Counted from the first letter of the stretch, positions 15,379-24,412 are shown. The stretch: DNA of 64,000 bases from an uncultured Muribaculaceae bacterium (GCA_910578385.1 CAJTQV010000006.1:105000-168999); one strand, 5' to 3'. Notes: a model not told the origin generated them from the sequence alone. Translations and numbers: made by a program.

Positions 15379-16866
15379 TTATTTGAACCAGCCGGATTTG
15401 GAGATTGAGAGCATGGCGCCGAAGGAGTTGCCGAGCAGGGAGCCGTGGTCGCCGGCGAGCGAGAGGGAGGCTTCCCAGCCACGGAGCTTGCGCGGGTGGT
15501 ACTTCACTTCGGCGAGCCAGCTGAAGTTGTTCTCAGGGTGCTGGAACGGTTTGTTATAAGTTCCCCAGCTGCGTGTATGCGACAGCAGCACACGGTAGCC
15601 GACAGCCGACGAGGGGTTGCCCTTGAAGCCGATGTGGTGGGAGATGATTCGTGTTGAACGGAATGTGACGTAGTGGTCGGAGTTGTAGACGGGCGATGTA
15701 AGGAGCGGGTTGCCGATTCCCTGGCCCCAGTGCTGCCATCCGTTGTATATATAGTTGTTGTAGTAGTTGTCGCGGCCGGAGATCTGGTAGTTGATGGCGG
15801 GAGTATGGTCCCAGTAGACCGAACCGGCCTGGTCTTTCATATAAAGGAACTCATACAGGATATCTGACACGAAGGGGTTTTCAGGCAGCCGGCCCTGTAC
15901 TCCATACAGGCCATCCTTCCAGGGGTAGTCGAAGAAGAGCATTGAGTGGTCTTCGAAGAAATGCTGGTAATATATGCGTGCCATCCAGCCGGAGGGATCC
16001 TGCCATTTTAGCGACATGCTCCAGTTGCCGAGGAAATTACCCTCGACGTTCATCTGCTCGCCGCCGCCTGTATCGGCTCCACCGCTCATCGGAATCAGTG
16101 CCTTGAGCCATGCCTTGAGGTAAGCGGGGTGTTTGTCCCAGCGGCCATCCTTGCCGTTTGTGCCGGGGAACCAGGTCTTTCCGGCGAATTCAGAGTCCAT
16201 GACGAGGCCGAGCTCACCTTCGAGAGGGAACTTCTCGGCGTTACCGCCTCGGAAGTATATCGCGCGCGAGCAATACATTGTGCCGAGCGTGTAGTCATAG
16301 TCCTTGCTTGCCCAACGTTTGAGCCACCAGTCGTCGGTGAACATTCCGTAGGCCACGTGTCCCTTGATGGCGAACATTTCCTTGCAGCCCCAGACGTTGG
16401 CATAGTCGAAGATGCCGATGCGTACCTGCGGAATCGGGTGCGCGTTCCAGCCCTGAGTCAGTGATCCGGATGACAGGTCCCGGTCGAGGAAGCCGTCGGA
16501 GATCTCCTTGGCGCCGATCATCGCGTCGAGGCAGCGGTAGCGGACCTCGGCATATAGCTGCTGTGGCATGAAGGTGGACTGGGTGCGGTGGCCGACACCC
16601 ATGTCGATGCCCGCTCCCCACGAGAAGCGCGATTCGCGGTCCATGTCCTTGAATGCGGAAAGGCGCAGCCAGAGGTTGTTGCGTTCGAGCGAAGAGAAGC
16701 CGTAGCGGTTTGCCTGAAGCCAGAACGGGTTGTGGGCACCGTCGGAGAGCGAGACCGCGAATTCGGCACGGTAACGTATGGAGTCGTTCCATTCAGCCGA
16801 AGCCGAAGCGGGGGCGAGAGCCGCGGCACCAGAAAGGAGAGCGGCAAGAATATATTTGAGCCTCAT
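15379..16866 (-). CDS. Wzi-like capsule assembly outer membrane protein
   Basis: A 495-residue protein with a signal peptide ending around residue 24 (ASASAEW). The mature sequence is rich in alternating strands and aromatic girdle residues, as in an 18-stranded outer membrane barrel. The N-terminal block with FAVSLSDGAHNPFWLQANRYGFSS is the hallmark of the capsule assembly protein Wzi group found widely in Bacteroidetes. Wzi in enterobacteria anchors capsule at the surface. In Bacteroidetes the family is broader, so a precise function is uncertain. It is the first gene of the three-gene minus-strand set and has its own promoter at 16905-16912. Confidence 0.82.
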   Translation of the reverse strand: MRLKYILAALLSGAAALAPASASAEWNDSIRYRAEFAVSLSDGAHNPFWLQANRYGFSSLERNNLWLRLSAFKDMDRESRFSWGAGIDMGVGHRTQSTFMPQQLYAEVRYRCLDAMIGAKEISDGFLDRDLSSGSLTQGWNAHPIPQVRIGIFDYANVWGCKEMFAIKGHVAYGMFTDDWWLKRWASKDYDYTLGTMYCSRAIYFRGGNAEKFPLEGELGLVMDSEFAGKTWFPGTNGKDGRWDKHPAYLKAWLKALIPMSGGADTGGGEQMNVEGNFLGNWSMSLKWQDPSGWMARIYYQHFFEDHSMLFFDYPWKDGLYGVQGRLPENPFVSDILYEFLYMKDQAGSVYWDHTPAINYQISGRDNYYNNYIYNGWQHWGQGIGNPLLTSPVYNSDHYVTFRSTRIISHHIGFKGNPSSAVGYRVLLSHTRSWGTYNKPFQHPENNFSWLAEVKYHPRKLRGWEASLSLAGDHGSLLGNSFGAMLSISKSGWFK

Positions 16867-16904
16867 AAAGTCTAAAAATCGTTAAAAAACTTAAATCGTG
16901 AGTG

Positions 16905-16912
16905 CAAAATTA
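16905..16912 (-). promoter_or_regulatory. Promoter -7 box for the Wzi-like operon
   Basis: TAATTTTG on the minus strand, 39 bases before the start codon. The surrounding sequence is strongly AT-rich. Confidence 0.5.
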
Positions 16913-16961
16913 CAAATAAAACCCAATAAAACACGCAGAAAACAATATTTTTTCAAAATGA

Positions 16962-16993
16962 TTTGGTGAAAAAGAAAAAAATCACTACTTTTG
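16962..16993 (+). promoter_or_regulatory. Promoter of the tRNA-Glu/rpsT unit
   Basis: TTTG at 16962-16965, 20 bases, TACTTTTG at 16986-16993. This is a near-perfect Bacteroidetes housekeeping promoter, 40 bases before the first tRNA. Confidence 0.75.
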
Positions 16994-17033
16994 CAGTCGC
17001 AAAATGCGCCGAGGTGTGCAGTTGCAGTCAAGT

Positions 17034-17105
17034 GGCCCATTCGTCTATCGGTTAGGACGAGAGATTTTCATTCTCTAAAGAGCAGTTCGACTCTGCTATG
17101 GGCTA
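17034..17105 (+). tRNA. tRNA-Glu (anticodon TTC), first copy
   Basis: Seventy-two bases with acceptor arm GGCCCAT/ATGGGCT, anticodon loop TTTTCAT giving TTC, and a T-arm with TTCGACT. A CCA follows directly in the DNA. An identical copy lies 439 bases downstream on the other side of rpsT. Confidence 0.97.
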
Positions 17106-17143
17106 CCAATAAACAAATATCGACACAAAAGAAATTTTTAGAA

Positions 17144-17398
17144 ATGGCAAATCATAAATCGTCATTAAAAAGAATTCGCCAGGCGGAGAAGAGAAGACTT
17201 GAGAACCGTTACTGGGCAAAGACAGCGAGAAACGCAGTGCGCCGCGTGCGCAAGATGACCGACAAGGCAGAGGCAGAGGCAGCCTACAACAAGATCAGCA
17301 GCCTCCTTCAGCGTCTTGGTCGCAAGAACGTTATCTCGAAGAACAAGGCTGCGAACCTTTGCAGCGGTTTGGCGAAGCATATCAACAAGCTTGGTTAA
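17144..17398 (+). CDS. rpsT: 30S ribosomal protein S20
   Basis: An 84-residue, very basic protein starting MANHKSSLKRIRQAEKRRLE, the standard S20 beginning. S20 binds 16S rRNA early in assembly of the small subunit. The ATG at 17144 is chosen by family alignment; frames further upstream run through the tRNA. The gene lies 38 bases after the first tRNA-Glu and should share its promoter at 16962-16993. A second tRNA-Glu follows 74 bases after the stop, so the transcript may give tRNA, mRNA and tRNA after processing. A GC hairpin at about 17410-17466 separates the stop from the second tRNA. Confidence 0.97.
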   Translation: MANHKSSLKRIRQAEKRRLENRYWAKTARNAVRRVRKMTDKAEAEAAYNKISSLLQRLGRKNVISKNKAANLCSGLAKHINKLG

Positions 17399-17472
17399 AG
17401 ACATAATCGCCGGCTCGGGGATACGGAATGAAAAAACCGTATAAGGCAGATTCCCGGCCGAGCGATAGCGTA

Positions 17473-17544
17473 GGCCCATTCGTCTATCGGTTAGGACGAG
17501 AGATTTTCATTCTCTAAAGAGCAGTTCGACTCTGCTATGGGCTA
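17473..17544 (+). tRNA. tRNA-Glu (anticodon TTC), second copy
   Basis: Identical to the first copy over its 72 bases, but followed by CTCC rather than CCA. It has no promoter of its own that I can see and probably comes from the rpsT transcript. Confidence 0.96.
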
Positions 17545-17696
17545 CTCCCCAAATCCATCCTATCCCGGAGGTCGGTGTCAGCATGCTGGTATCGGCCTTC
17601 CACGCATTTAGGCGGGAGCTGAAGCTCTGCGCAGGGACAAATAACAGAGACGGGGTGGGGACTTTCCGGGGATGTTTGGTTTGTAATGGCGGCAAG

Positions 17697-18575
17697 ATGA
17701 GAATTGTAAAGAGTCTTTTCAGGAGAGGTGTGAGGCAGTTGAATAAGTGGAGGCTGATTTCGCCTGAGCTTACTTCGCGGCTTCTGTATTTTAATGTGTT
17801 CGGGAGATTTCCGGATATTGATAATCCGAAGGACCTTAATGAGAAGATTCTTGCCCAGGCTTTCCGCGGAGATACCTCGGGCTGGAGCGAGCTTGCCGAC
17901 AAGTATGCCGTGAGGGCATATGTGGAGGAGAAGGGGCTCGGCGACATCCTGGTGCCGATGTATGGCGTATGGGACACGGTGGAGGATATTGATTTCGATA
18001 GTCTTCCGGACAGTTTTGTGCTGAAGACTACGGATGGCACCGCAAGGAATATAATTGTAAAGGATAAGTCTTCGTTAAATCCGGAAGCGGTCAGAAAGCA
18101 GCTCCGGAGGTGGATGGATGAGAAGAGGATTAATGATGAGCCTCATTATCAAGGAATCAAACGAAGAATCATTGCAGAGCATCTGCTTGCAACGGATGAT
18201 GGGCTGGCTCCGACTGACTATAAGATATATTGCATAGGTGGCCGTGCGGAGTACTGTCTGGCATGTGTGAACCGGGACATGAGGACATTCAGGGGTAATT
18301 TTGCGCTTTTTAAACTTCCGGAATGGAGGAATATCAACGGCATAGCAGAGAATTGGAAAACGGATAAGATGGTGAGACGCCCTGTGCATCTTGAGGCCAT
18401 GATTGATTATGCCGTGCGTCTTGCGGGGGACTTTCCTCTTGTGAGAGTTGATTTTTATGAGGAAGAGGGGAAGGTGTTTTTCGGCGAGATGACATTTACT
18501 TCTTTTGCCGGTCGAGCGGAGGTTTTTACGCAGTCAATGCTTTGCGAAATCGGAGATAAGGTTCAGCTGCGGTAG
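17697..18575 (+). CDS. TupA-like ATP-grasp protein of polysaccharide synthesis
   Basis: A 292-residue protein. The ATG at 17697 is chosen because the frame upstream runs through a C-family repeat. The sequence has the TupA-like ATP-grasp pattern: the N-terminal WRLISPELTSRLLYFNVFGRFPDIDNPKDLNEKI block, FVLKTTDGTARNIIV as a nucleotide-binding strand pair, and VRVDFYEEEGKVFFGEMTF, with the metal-binding acidic residues, near the end. Members are found in capsule and exopolysaccharide clusters and are thought to join an amino acid or similar acid to a sugar polymer by an acyl-phosphate route. The gene is convergent with a GT4 gene whose stop lies 4 bases away. Its substrate is unknown. Confidence 0.82.
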   Translation: MRIVKSLFRRGVRQLNKWRLISPELTSRLLYFNVFGRFPDIDNPKDLNEKILAQAFRGDTSGWSELADKYAVRAYVEEKGLGDILVPMYGVWDTVEDIDFDSLPDSFVLKTTDGTARNIIVKDKSSLNPEAVRKQLRRWMDEKRINDEPHYQGIKRRIIAEHLLATDDGLAPTDYKIYCIGGRAEYCLACVNRDMRTFRGNFALFKLPEWRNINGIAENWKTDKMVRRPVHLEAMIDYAVRLAGDFPLVRVDFYEEEGKVFFGEMTFTSFAGRAEVFTQSMLCEIGDKVQLR

Positions 18576-18579
18576 GTCG

Positions 18580-19845
18580 TTATGGGGCTGCTATTGCTGT
18601 GGCTGTCTGTTGTGAAATTTCCGCGCTGTTGAAGCGGGATTGCCAGTTGGCGAGGGCGCGGGCCGACATGGTGGCGCGCAGGCCGGGGTCGAATATGCGC
18701 GGGGAGAGGAGACGGGCGCAGTCTGCGATGGTGATGTCGCGGTCGAAGAGGATGGCGCAGTCGGGGGTGGCGAGTTCGGAGATTGAGCCGACGTCGGTCG
18801 AGATGACCGGTATGGCGTAGGACATGGCCTCGCCCATGCTTATTGGAATTCCTTCGGAATAACTCATCATTATGAACCAGTGCGGGGAACGGGTGGATAA
18901 GCGTCTTTGGATTTCCGCATTGGGTAAAGCTCCTTCGAATTTTACTTTGAAATTGGGAACGGTGATTGCTGCGGCTTTGGTTTCGAGAGCCTCCATGCAT
19001 TCGCCGTCGCCTATTATTGTCCAGCGTAGAGGCTTGGCGGGATTAGTGCGGGCGACTTCCGTAAGCACGTCCATTATCATGTCAAGACGTTTGATGGGGT
19101 CGAGGCGTGCTACGGTGAGGAGTTCGAGCGGACCGTCGCAGGGTGGCTGTCCGGATGCGGGGGCATACAGGCGGGTGGAGCCGAGTGGTGCGAGATGGAA
19201 GCGGGAGGCGTGCTCGGGGAAGCGGTGGCGGAAGTAGTTGAGGCCGGCTGCCGAGATTGGGAAAACGTGGTCGATTGAATGGAGAAGCCTGGAGCGGACA
19301 CGGCGCGAGCGGAAGAGCATCTGGTGGTCGTAGATGTCGGAGGTGTGGGCGCGTGTTGACATGTGCCAGCCTTCTTCACGGGCGAGGAGGGCGAGGGCTG
19401 CGGCTGAGTTGTGGAACCATAGGCTGTAGAGCACTGTGTCGGAGGGCGTGAGACTACGACGGCGGGTAATCTTCTTGATGACGCGCTTTATCGTGACAGT
19501 GTTGAGAGCCTGAAACAGCCCTTTTGCCCATTGGGCAGGTGTGCGGGCCTCGCCGACCATCATGCAGAGGGAGCGGAGCACGAAAGGATGAAAGATGTAG
19601 AGGAGCTTGCGCACTCGCGAGTGCACCACCGGATTGTCTGCAAGGGACCAGTCTGCCACAACGCCGTCGGGGAGCCGGGATTCGTAGCCCATGGTGCGCG
19701 GAACGTTCTCGCAGGGAACGAGAATCACGCGGTCGAAATGGCGTCGCAGGGCAGAGAGTTCCGAGTCTACAAAAACCTTTTCCGAGTAAAGGTCGCCCGG
19801 ATATTCGTTGGTGCAATATATGAGACTTCTTTTGTTTTTTTTCAT
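18580..19845 (-). CDS. Glycosyltransferase family 4 protein
   Basis: A 421-residue GT-B glycosyltransferase. The C-terminal half has LLTVARLDPIKRLD, followed by GDGECMEAL and the E-x7-E element EGIPISMGE, all diagnostic of GT4 retaining enzymes that use nucleotide sugars. The N-terminal half begins KNKRSLIYCTNEYPG and is the acceptor-binding domain. The protein has no signal peptide and should act at the inner face of the cytoplasmic membrane. It is followed upstream on the same strand by a GT2 gene, 54 bases apart, so the two form a small operon for a surface polysaccharide. Sugar specificity cannot be read. Confidence 0.87.
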   Translation of the reverse strand: MKKNKRSLIYCTNEYPGDLYSEKVFVDSELSALRRHFDRVILVPCENVPRTMGYESRLPDGVVADWSLADNPVVHSRVRKLLYIFHPFVLRSLCMMVGEARTPAQWAKGLFQALNTVTIKRVIKKITRRRSLTPSDTVLYSLWFHNSAAALALLAREEGWHMSTRAHTSDIYDHQMLFRSRRVRSRLLHSIDHVFPISAAGLNYFRHRFPEHASRFHLAPLGSTRLYAPASGQPPCDGPLELLTVARLDPIKRLDMIMDVLTEVARTNPAKPLRWTIIGDGECMEALETKAAAITVPNFKVKFEGALPNAEIQRRLSTRSPHWFIMMSYSEGIPISMGEAMSYAIPVISTDVGSISELATPDCAILFDRDITIADCARLLSPRIFDPGLRATMSARALANWQSRFNSAEISQQTATAIAAP

Positions 19846-19899
19846 CTTGGTGGGAATGACACCGCTTTGGAGGAGACACTTCAGGGGGTGGTACTTTGG

Positions 19900-20883
19900 T
19901 CAGAAGTTATTTTTGTGTGACAGTGCTGCTCTTGCCATCTTCCATAATAACGGATTTGCTGCCAAAAACATATATAACCTTGATTTTGGGGAGAGGGGGA
20001 GGTTGTTTTCCTTGCGGAAGCGGCGGTAGCGGGTCATGCGTTCCTTGCTGCCTGACCGGAAAGCCATTGCGCAGATGTGGGCGGACTGGCGGGTGTAGAA
20101 ACCCTGCATGGCGGATGCCGGAACGCCGAAGTGGCGCTGCATGATGATGGTCTGCCGGGTGGCTCCGAGGGAGTAGTCGAACTTGCGGTTGTAGTCGGTG
20201 CGGTGGGAGATGGAGTCGTGACCAACGGTGTAGTGGAGGGTGACGCGGGGCAGGATTACAATTTTGCCGGCATGGGCCATGGCGAGGATAATCTGCTGGT
20301 CCTCGCAGGTATAGGCGGGGTTGATGAAGATGTCGCGGTGGGCGTTGACCTGAGCCATGAGCATGTCCTTGCGGTAGAGGGCGGTGCAGAGGTGGATCAT
20401 CTTTTTTTGTGAGAGCAGGGGGGCGCAGAGTTGACCGGGCGCGTAGGTCTCGATGCCGTCGGGGGCCGGATTGTCGGGATGGCGGTGAGGGTTGAGACCC
20501 TGTTCGTCGCAGCAGAGCCAGTCGGTCGCTACGAGCGAGACGTCGGGGTCATTTTTGATGACTTCAAGCTGAGCCTGGAGTTTGTGCGGGTCTACCCAAA
20601 AGTCGTCGCCGGCGCAGTCGGCGAGGAGGTTGCCGCGGGCGTGGTCGATGCAGTCGAAGTAGTTACGGACCACTCCGAGGTTTTTGTCGCGGCGGAGGTA
20701 GGTGATGCGGTCGGGGAAGCGGGCGGCGTAGTCGCGGCAGATGGCTTCGGTGCCGTCGGAGGAGCAGTCGTCGCCGATGACTATCTCGACTTCGGCCTCG
20801 GTCTGCTGGGCGAGGATGGAGTCGAGGGTCCGGGCGATGGTGGACTGCTGGTTGTAGGTGACTACTATTACTGAGATGGTCAT
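19900..20883 (-). CDS. Glycosyltransferase family 2 protein
   Basis: A 327-residue GT-A glycosyltransferase starting MTISVIVVTYNQQSTIARTL. Eight extra codons upstream, beginning MRAEAR, come from a B repeat and are not used. The nucleotide-sugar site is visible in IVIGDDCSSDGT and the metal-binding D-x-D region in DCAGDDFWVD. The C-terminal region is helical and may contact the membrane or acceptor. It is the first gene of a two-gene set with the GT4 enzyme. The acceptor and donor are unknown. Two B repeats and one A repeat sit directly upstream. Confidence 0.87.
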   Translation of the reverse strand: MTISVIVVTYNQQSTIARTLDSILAQQTEAEVEIVIGDDCSSDGTEAICRDYAARFPDRITYLRRDKNLGVVRNYFDCIDHARGNLLADCAGDDFWVDPHKLQAQLEVIKNDPDVSLVATDWLCCDEQGLNPHRHPDNPAPDGIETYAPGQLCAPLLSQKKMIHLCTALYRKDMLMAQVNAHRDIFINPAYTCEDQQIILAMAHAGKIVILPRVTLHYTVGHDSISHRTDYNRKFDYSLGATRQTIIMQRHFGVPASAMQGFYTRQSAHICAMAFRSGSKERMTRYRRFRKENNLPLSPKSRLYMFLAANPLLWKMARAALSHKNNF

Positions 20884-21253
20884 GATAATTCGGGCTTCCG
20901 CCCTCACACAGCTGCGGGGGAGGACGGGGATTTTCGGGCTTCCGCCCTCACACAGCTACACCACTGCGGGGTGGGGAGGCGGGGCGCGAGGGTGGTCGCG
21001 CCACAGGCGGCGTGCAAAGGCCGCCGGAGGAGAGGGGCGCTGGCAGTTGAGCTGAGTTTGGGCAGTTGTTTTAATCAGGGAGCGGCCCCACTTGGGGTGG
21101 GGCCGCTGTGAGAGGTGGTGGCTTCGCTGAAGCTCAGCGCTTGAACAAAAATTTGGTTATTTGAACTTCTTTTGGTTATTCAAATTACCTTTGGCTATTC
21201 AAATTTACCTTTGATTGTTCAAATTTCACTTTGGGTGATTAGAAGTTCTTTGG
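20884..21253 (+). repeat. Repeat-rich gap: B, B, A, hairpin, C copy and 3'-end duplication
   Basis: Contains B copies at about 20888 and 20933, an A copy at 20985-21025, a GCGGCCCCAC hairpin at 21081-21108, a C copy at about 21120-21150, and an array of 25-30 base units based on GGTTATTTGAACTTCTTTT at 21155-21253. The last unit of that array merges with the 3' end of the peptidase gene. No gene is visible. Confidence 0.75.
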
Positions 21254-22480
21254 TTATTTGAACTTCTTTTTGATGTCGGCGGGGATGGCGTCGTTGTGAA
21301 CGCCTACGCCGAGGGTCTTCTCAAGGAAGAAGGGCATCGAGACGTAGAGGTAGCCGTCGTAGAGCTGGTTGGTGTCCCAGGAGTTCTTTACCTTGTAGTA
21401 TTTGTTGCCTTCCTGGTCGGTGGCTGTGCCGACGATGACCATGCCGTGGTCGTCGGTGGTCTCGTAGTTGTCGAATGTCTTCTGGCGTGATTCCTGAGTG
21501 ACGGTCTTTTCCTTGACGGGACCCTTGATGTCGAACTTGGAATTCTCGCGGTCTTTGTCGGAGAGTTTTACCCAGCGGCTGAGCTCGGTGTCGGTCATGT
21601 CTTTCTGGTCCTTGTCGTCGGGCAGGAGGGCGAAGCCTTTGTTCCATTTGAAACCGCCTTCAGATACGTCGGCAGCCCACATTACTGTCCAGCCTTTGTC
21701 GAGGGCATTGTCGACGATGCGCTGCATTTCCTCCATGGGGACGTTGCGGCTCTCGGTCCATGCCCAGTTGTCGGGAATCTCGAGGATGATGTTCTCGTAG
21801 AAGGGATGGTGGGTGTAGCTGGTGATGTTGACGAAGTTCTCGGGTTCGAGTCCCATTTCCTTGGCCCACTGCTGGGGGGTGTAGGTCTTGCCGTTGTAGG
21901 TGAATGTCTCGGGCACCTTGCCGAGGTATGCGTCGAGGATGCCGACGAAACCGGGGAGCCATGCAGTGGTGAGCTGCTTGTTCTTCTGCCCGCGGCTGAG
22001 AACGGCGCGTAGGTATGCCTCAAGGGCTTCGGCCATCTCGTAGTGAGAGTGTTTCTCCTCTCCGTAGTTGAGGCCGGTGTACGCCTCTTCGGGCATTGCG
22101 CCGTAGAGGGCTGTCATGTTGAGGACATCGCCCCATGATCCGCCTTGGGAGAAGTTTACGGTGCCGTTCATGCGCATGAACTTCTTGGCCTTGTCGATGT
22201 ATGCGTTGCGGACAATGTACATCTCGGAGATGTCGAGTTCGGGGCCGCCCTTGCGCATGACGTTGTCCTCAAGGGTTGAGAGGCCGGAGAAGGCCCAGCA
22301 TGTTCCGGACTTGTTCTGGTCCTTGACCGAGCCGGTCTTGTTGATTTTCACATCGGTGAACTTGAATCCGGTCGAATCAGGATTCTCGATCTGGGGCTCG
22401 GCAGCCGGTGCCTGGTAGTAGGTGGCGAAAGCTGAGGCCGAGATGGCTGCGCCGAGGGCGAGGGTTGTCAGTTTCTTCAT
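21254..22480 (-). CDS. C1B family aminopeptidase (bleomycin hydrolase-like), exported
   Basis: A 408-residue papain-fold peptidase with a signal peptide (residues 1-19, then YYQAPAAEP). The catalytic residues are in place: Cys61 in NKSGTCWAF, His345 in DDHGMVIVG and Asn366 in VKNSWDT. The order and spacing fit family C1B aminopeptidases such as bleomycin hydrolase/PepC. Unlike cytoplasmic PepC, this protein is exported, a common trait of Bacteroidales members, so it probably trims peptides in the periplasm. The last codons, KKKFK, lie in a short DNA unit that is repeated several times downstream. No promoter was found. B-family repeat lies upstream. Confidence 0.9.
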   Translation of the reverse strand: MKKLTTLALGAAISASAFATYYQAPAAEPQIENPDSTGFKFTDVKINKTGSVKDQNKSGTCWAFSGLSTLEDNVMRKGGPELDISEMYIVRNAYIDKAKKFMRMNGTVNFSQGGSWGDVLNMTALYGAMPEEAYTGLNYGEEKHSHYEMAEALEAYLRAVLSRGQKNKQLTTAWLPGFVGILDAYLGKVPETFTYNGKTYTPQQWAKEMGLEPENFVNITSYTHHPFYENIILEIPDNWAWTESRNVPMEEMQRIVDNALDKGWTVMWAADVSEGGFKWNKGFALLPDDKDQKDMTDTELSRWVKLSDKDRENSKFDIKGPVKEKTVTQESRQKTFDNYETTDDHGMVIVGTATDQEGNKYYKVKNSWDTNQLYDGYLYVSMPFFLEKTLGVGVHNDAIPADIKKKFK

Positions 22481-22696
22481 TTCTTTGGTGTTGTTAGGTT
22501 TAGATTTTCAGGTATTGGACTTTGGTTTTCGGGCTTCCGCCCTCACACTGCTGCACGACAGCGGGGCGGTGACGACAGCTGGGCGAGACGACGCCTGGGC
22601 GAGGCGGCAGGCGGGGAGAGGGTGGCGGGGGGGAGAGATGCGGGTGCAATATTAGTAAAAAACGGGGGGATATGCAAATATTAGGAGTTTTTTTGT

Positions 22697-22704
22697 TAAT
22701 TTTG
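22697..22704 (+). promoter_or_regulatory. Promoter -7 box for the PurF-like gene
   Basis: TAATTTTG, 79 bases before the ATG, in an AT-rich stretch. The 5' untranslated part would contain the GC-rich sequence at 22730-22765. Confidence 0.5.
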
Positions 22705-22783
22705 CACTTTCGTTCTTACAAGACTCTTTGGCCGGAGGCGTAAGTCGGCCGGGCGGAGAGGCAAATAACCTAAAACAATCTTT

Positions 22784-24238
22784 ATGGGTGGCTTTTTTGG
22801 CGTAGCCTCGAAGGTGCCGGTCGTGAATGACCTTTTTTATGGCACGGACTACAACTCTCACCTGGGCACGAAGCGTGCCGGCATGGTGACGTTCGACAGG
22901 GAACATGGTTTCAACCGGTCGATCCACAGTCTTGAACGCAGCTATTTCCGCTCGAAGTTCGAGGATGAGCTTGACGGATTCAAAGGCAATATCGGAATCG
23001 GTGTGATAAGCGACACGGATCCTCAGCCGATTATTGTCAATTCACACCTAGGCCGTTATGCTGTGGTCACTGTGGCAAAAGTCAACAATGACAGGGAAAT
23101 AGCTGATGAGCTTCTGAAGGAGCGCATGCACTTCAGTGAGCTTTCGGCCAACAAGATCAACCAGACCGAGCTGGTGGCTCTGCTGATCAACATGGGTAAG
23201 GATTTCCGCGAGGGTATCAATCTGGTGTACAGCAAGGTTGACGGTTCCTGCTCGATGCTTGTCATGACCGAGGAGGGGATAATCGCGGCCCGCGATTATC
23301 TGGGCCGGACGCCGATTGTGATCGGTCGGGGACCGAACGGCTATGCGGTGAGCAGCGAGACTTCCGCTTTCCCGAACTTGGGTTATGAGCGGCTTCGCGA
23401 TGTAGGCCCCGGCGAGATTGTGAAGATTACTGCCGAGGGTGTGGAGGTGCTTCAGGAGCCTGCCCGCAGGGAGCAGATTTGCTCGTTCCTCTGGGTTTAT
23501 TACGGCTTCCCGGCTTCGAGCTATGAGGGCATCAATGCCGAGGCTGTGCGCGAGGCTTGCGGCCGTGCCATGGGTCGCGAGGACAAGACCGACGCCGACT
23601 GGGTGTGCGGTGTGCCAGATTCGGGTGTGGGCTTCGCACTCGGTTATGCGGAGGGGAACGGTATACCCTATCGTCGCGCGGTACTGAAATACACGCCGAC
23701 GTGGCCCCGCAGTTTCACACCGAGCAGTCAGGACCGCCGCGAGTTTGTGGCCAAGATGAAGCTGATTCCGAACCGTGCGATGCTTGAGGGGAGGAGCGTG
23801 GTATTCTGTGATGACTCGATTGTGCGCGGCACGCAGTTGCGCGACAATGTGTGCACCTTCTTCGAGGGTGGGGCGAAAGCGGTACATGCGCGTATATCGT
23901 GCCCGCCGCTGGTGTATGGCTGTCCGTTCATTGGTTTCACTTCGTCGAAGAGCGACCTGGAGCTTATATCGCGCCGGATTATCCGTGACTTCGAGGGGGA
24001 TGACAAGGCGAAGCTCGACAAATATGCCACTACGGGTACTCCTGAATATGAGCGCATGGTCGGGGAGATTGCACGCCGTCTTGGGTTGACTTCGCTGAAG
24101 TTCAGTACAATCGAGGATCTGGTGGAGAGCATCGGGATGCCTAAGTGCAAGGTCTGCACGCACTGTTTCGACGGCACGGGGTGCCGGCCGGATGTGGCTT
24201 GGAGAGAGGACCATGGTGAAGAGAAGAAGGAGGGGTGA
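22784..24238 (+). CDS. PurF-like amidophosphoribosyltransferase paralogue lacking the glutaminase cysteine
   Basis: A 484-residue protein of the class II glutamine amidotransferase plus phosphoribosyltransferase type. True PurF exposes an N-terminal cysteine that splits glutamine. Here the protein starts MGGFFGVAS, with glycine where the cysteine should be. Other N-domain features remain, such as the TKRAGMVTF block. The phosphoribosyl domain has an intact PRPP loop, VVFCDDSIVRGTQL, near residues 340-355. The C-terminus carries CKVCTHCFDGTGC, possibly a metal or iron-sulfur site. As I recall, a protein starting MGGFFG is widespread in Bacteroidetes beside a normal PurF, so this is a conserved paralogue rather than a decayed gene. 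It may use ammonia or have a different role. Confidence 0.85.
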   Translation: MGGFFGVASKVPVVNDLFYGTDYNSHLGTKRAGMVTFDREHGFNRSIHSLERSYFRSKFEDELDGFKGNIGIGVISDTDPQPIIVNSHLGRYAVVTVAKVNNDREIADELLKERMHFSELSANKINQTELVALLINMGKDFREGINLVYSKVDGSCSMLVMTEEGIIAARDYLGRTPIVIGRGPNGYAVSSETSAFPNLGYERLRDVGPGEIVKITAEGVEVLQEPARREQICSFLWVYYGFPASSYEGINAEAVREACGRAMGREDKTDADWVCGVPDSGVGFALGYAEGNGIPYRRAVLKYTPTWPRSFTPSSQDRREFVAKMKLIPNRAMLEGRSVVFCDDSIVRGTQLRDNVCTFFEGGAKAVHARISCPPLVYGCPFIGFTSSKSDLELISRRIIRDFEGDDKAKLDKYATTGTPEYERMVGEIARRLGLTSLKFSTIEDLVESIGMPKCKVCTHCFDGTGCRPDVAWREDHGEEKKEG

Positions 24239-24262
24239 TAACCTCCGGAAGAGAGATATGCT

Positions 24263-24300
24263 GCAGGCGGCGCCCGAAGTTCGGGTGCCGCCTGCTTTTT
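24263..24300 (+). terminator. Intrinsic terminator of the PurF-like gene
   Basis: The stem GCAGGCGGC...GCCGCCTGC, with an inner CCCGAA/TTCGGG, followed by TTTTT. It begins 25 bases after the stop codon. Confidence 0.85.
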
Positions 24301-24319
24301 GAGGGGACAGACGGGGCGC

Positions 24320-24412
24320 GGACGCGGAGCGCGACGGTGGTCGCGCCACACCCGGCGTGCCAAGCGCGCCAAAGGAGACGGGGGGATTCGGGCTTCCGCC
24401 CTCACACTGCGC
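24320..24412 (+). repeat. Dispersed repeat pair A then B
   Basis: A copy at 24325-24375 and B copy at about 24387, in the same order and spacing as at 13345. Confidence 0.8.
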
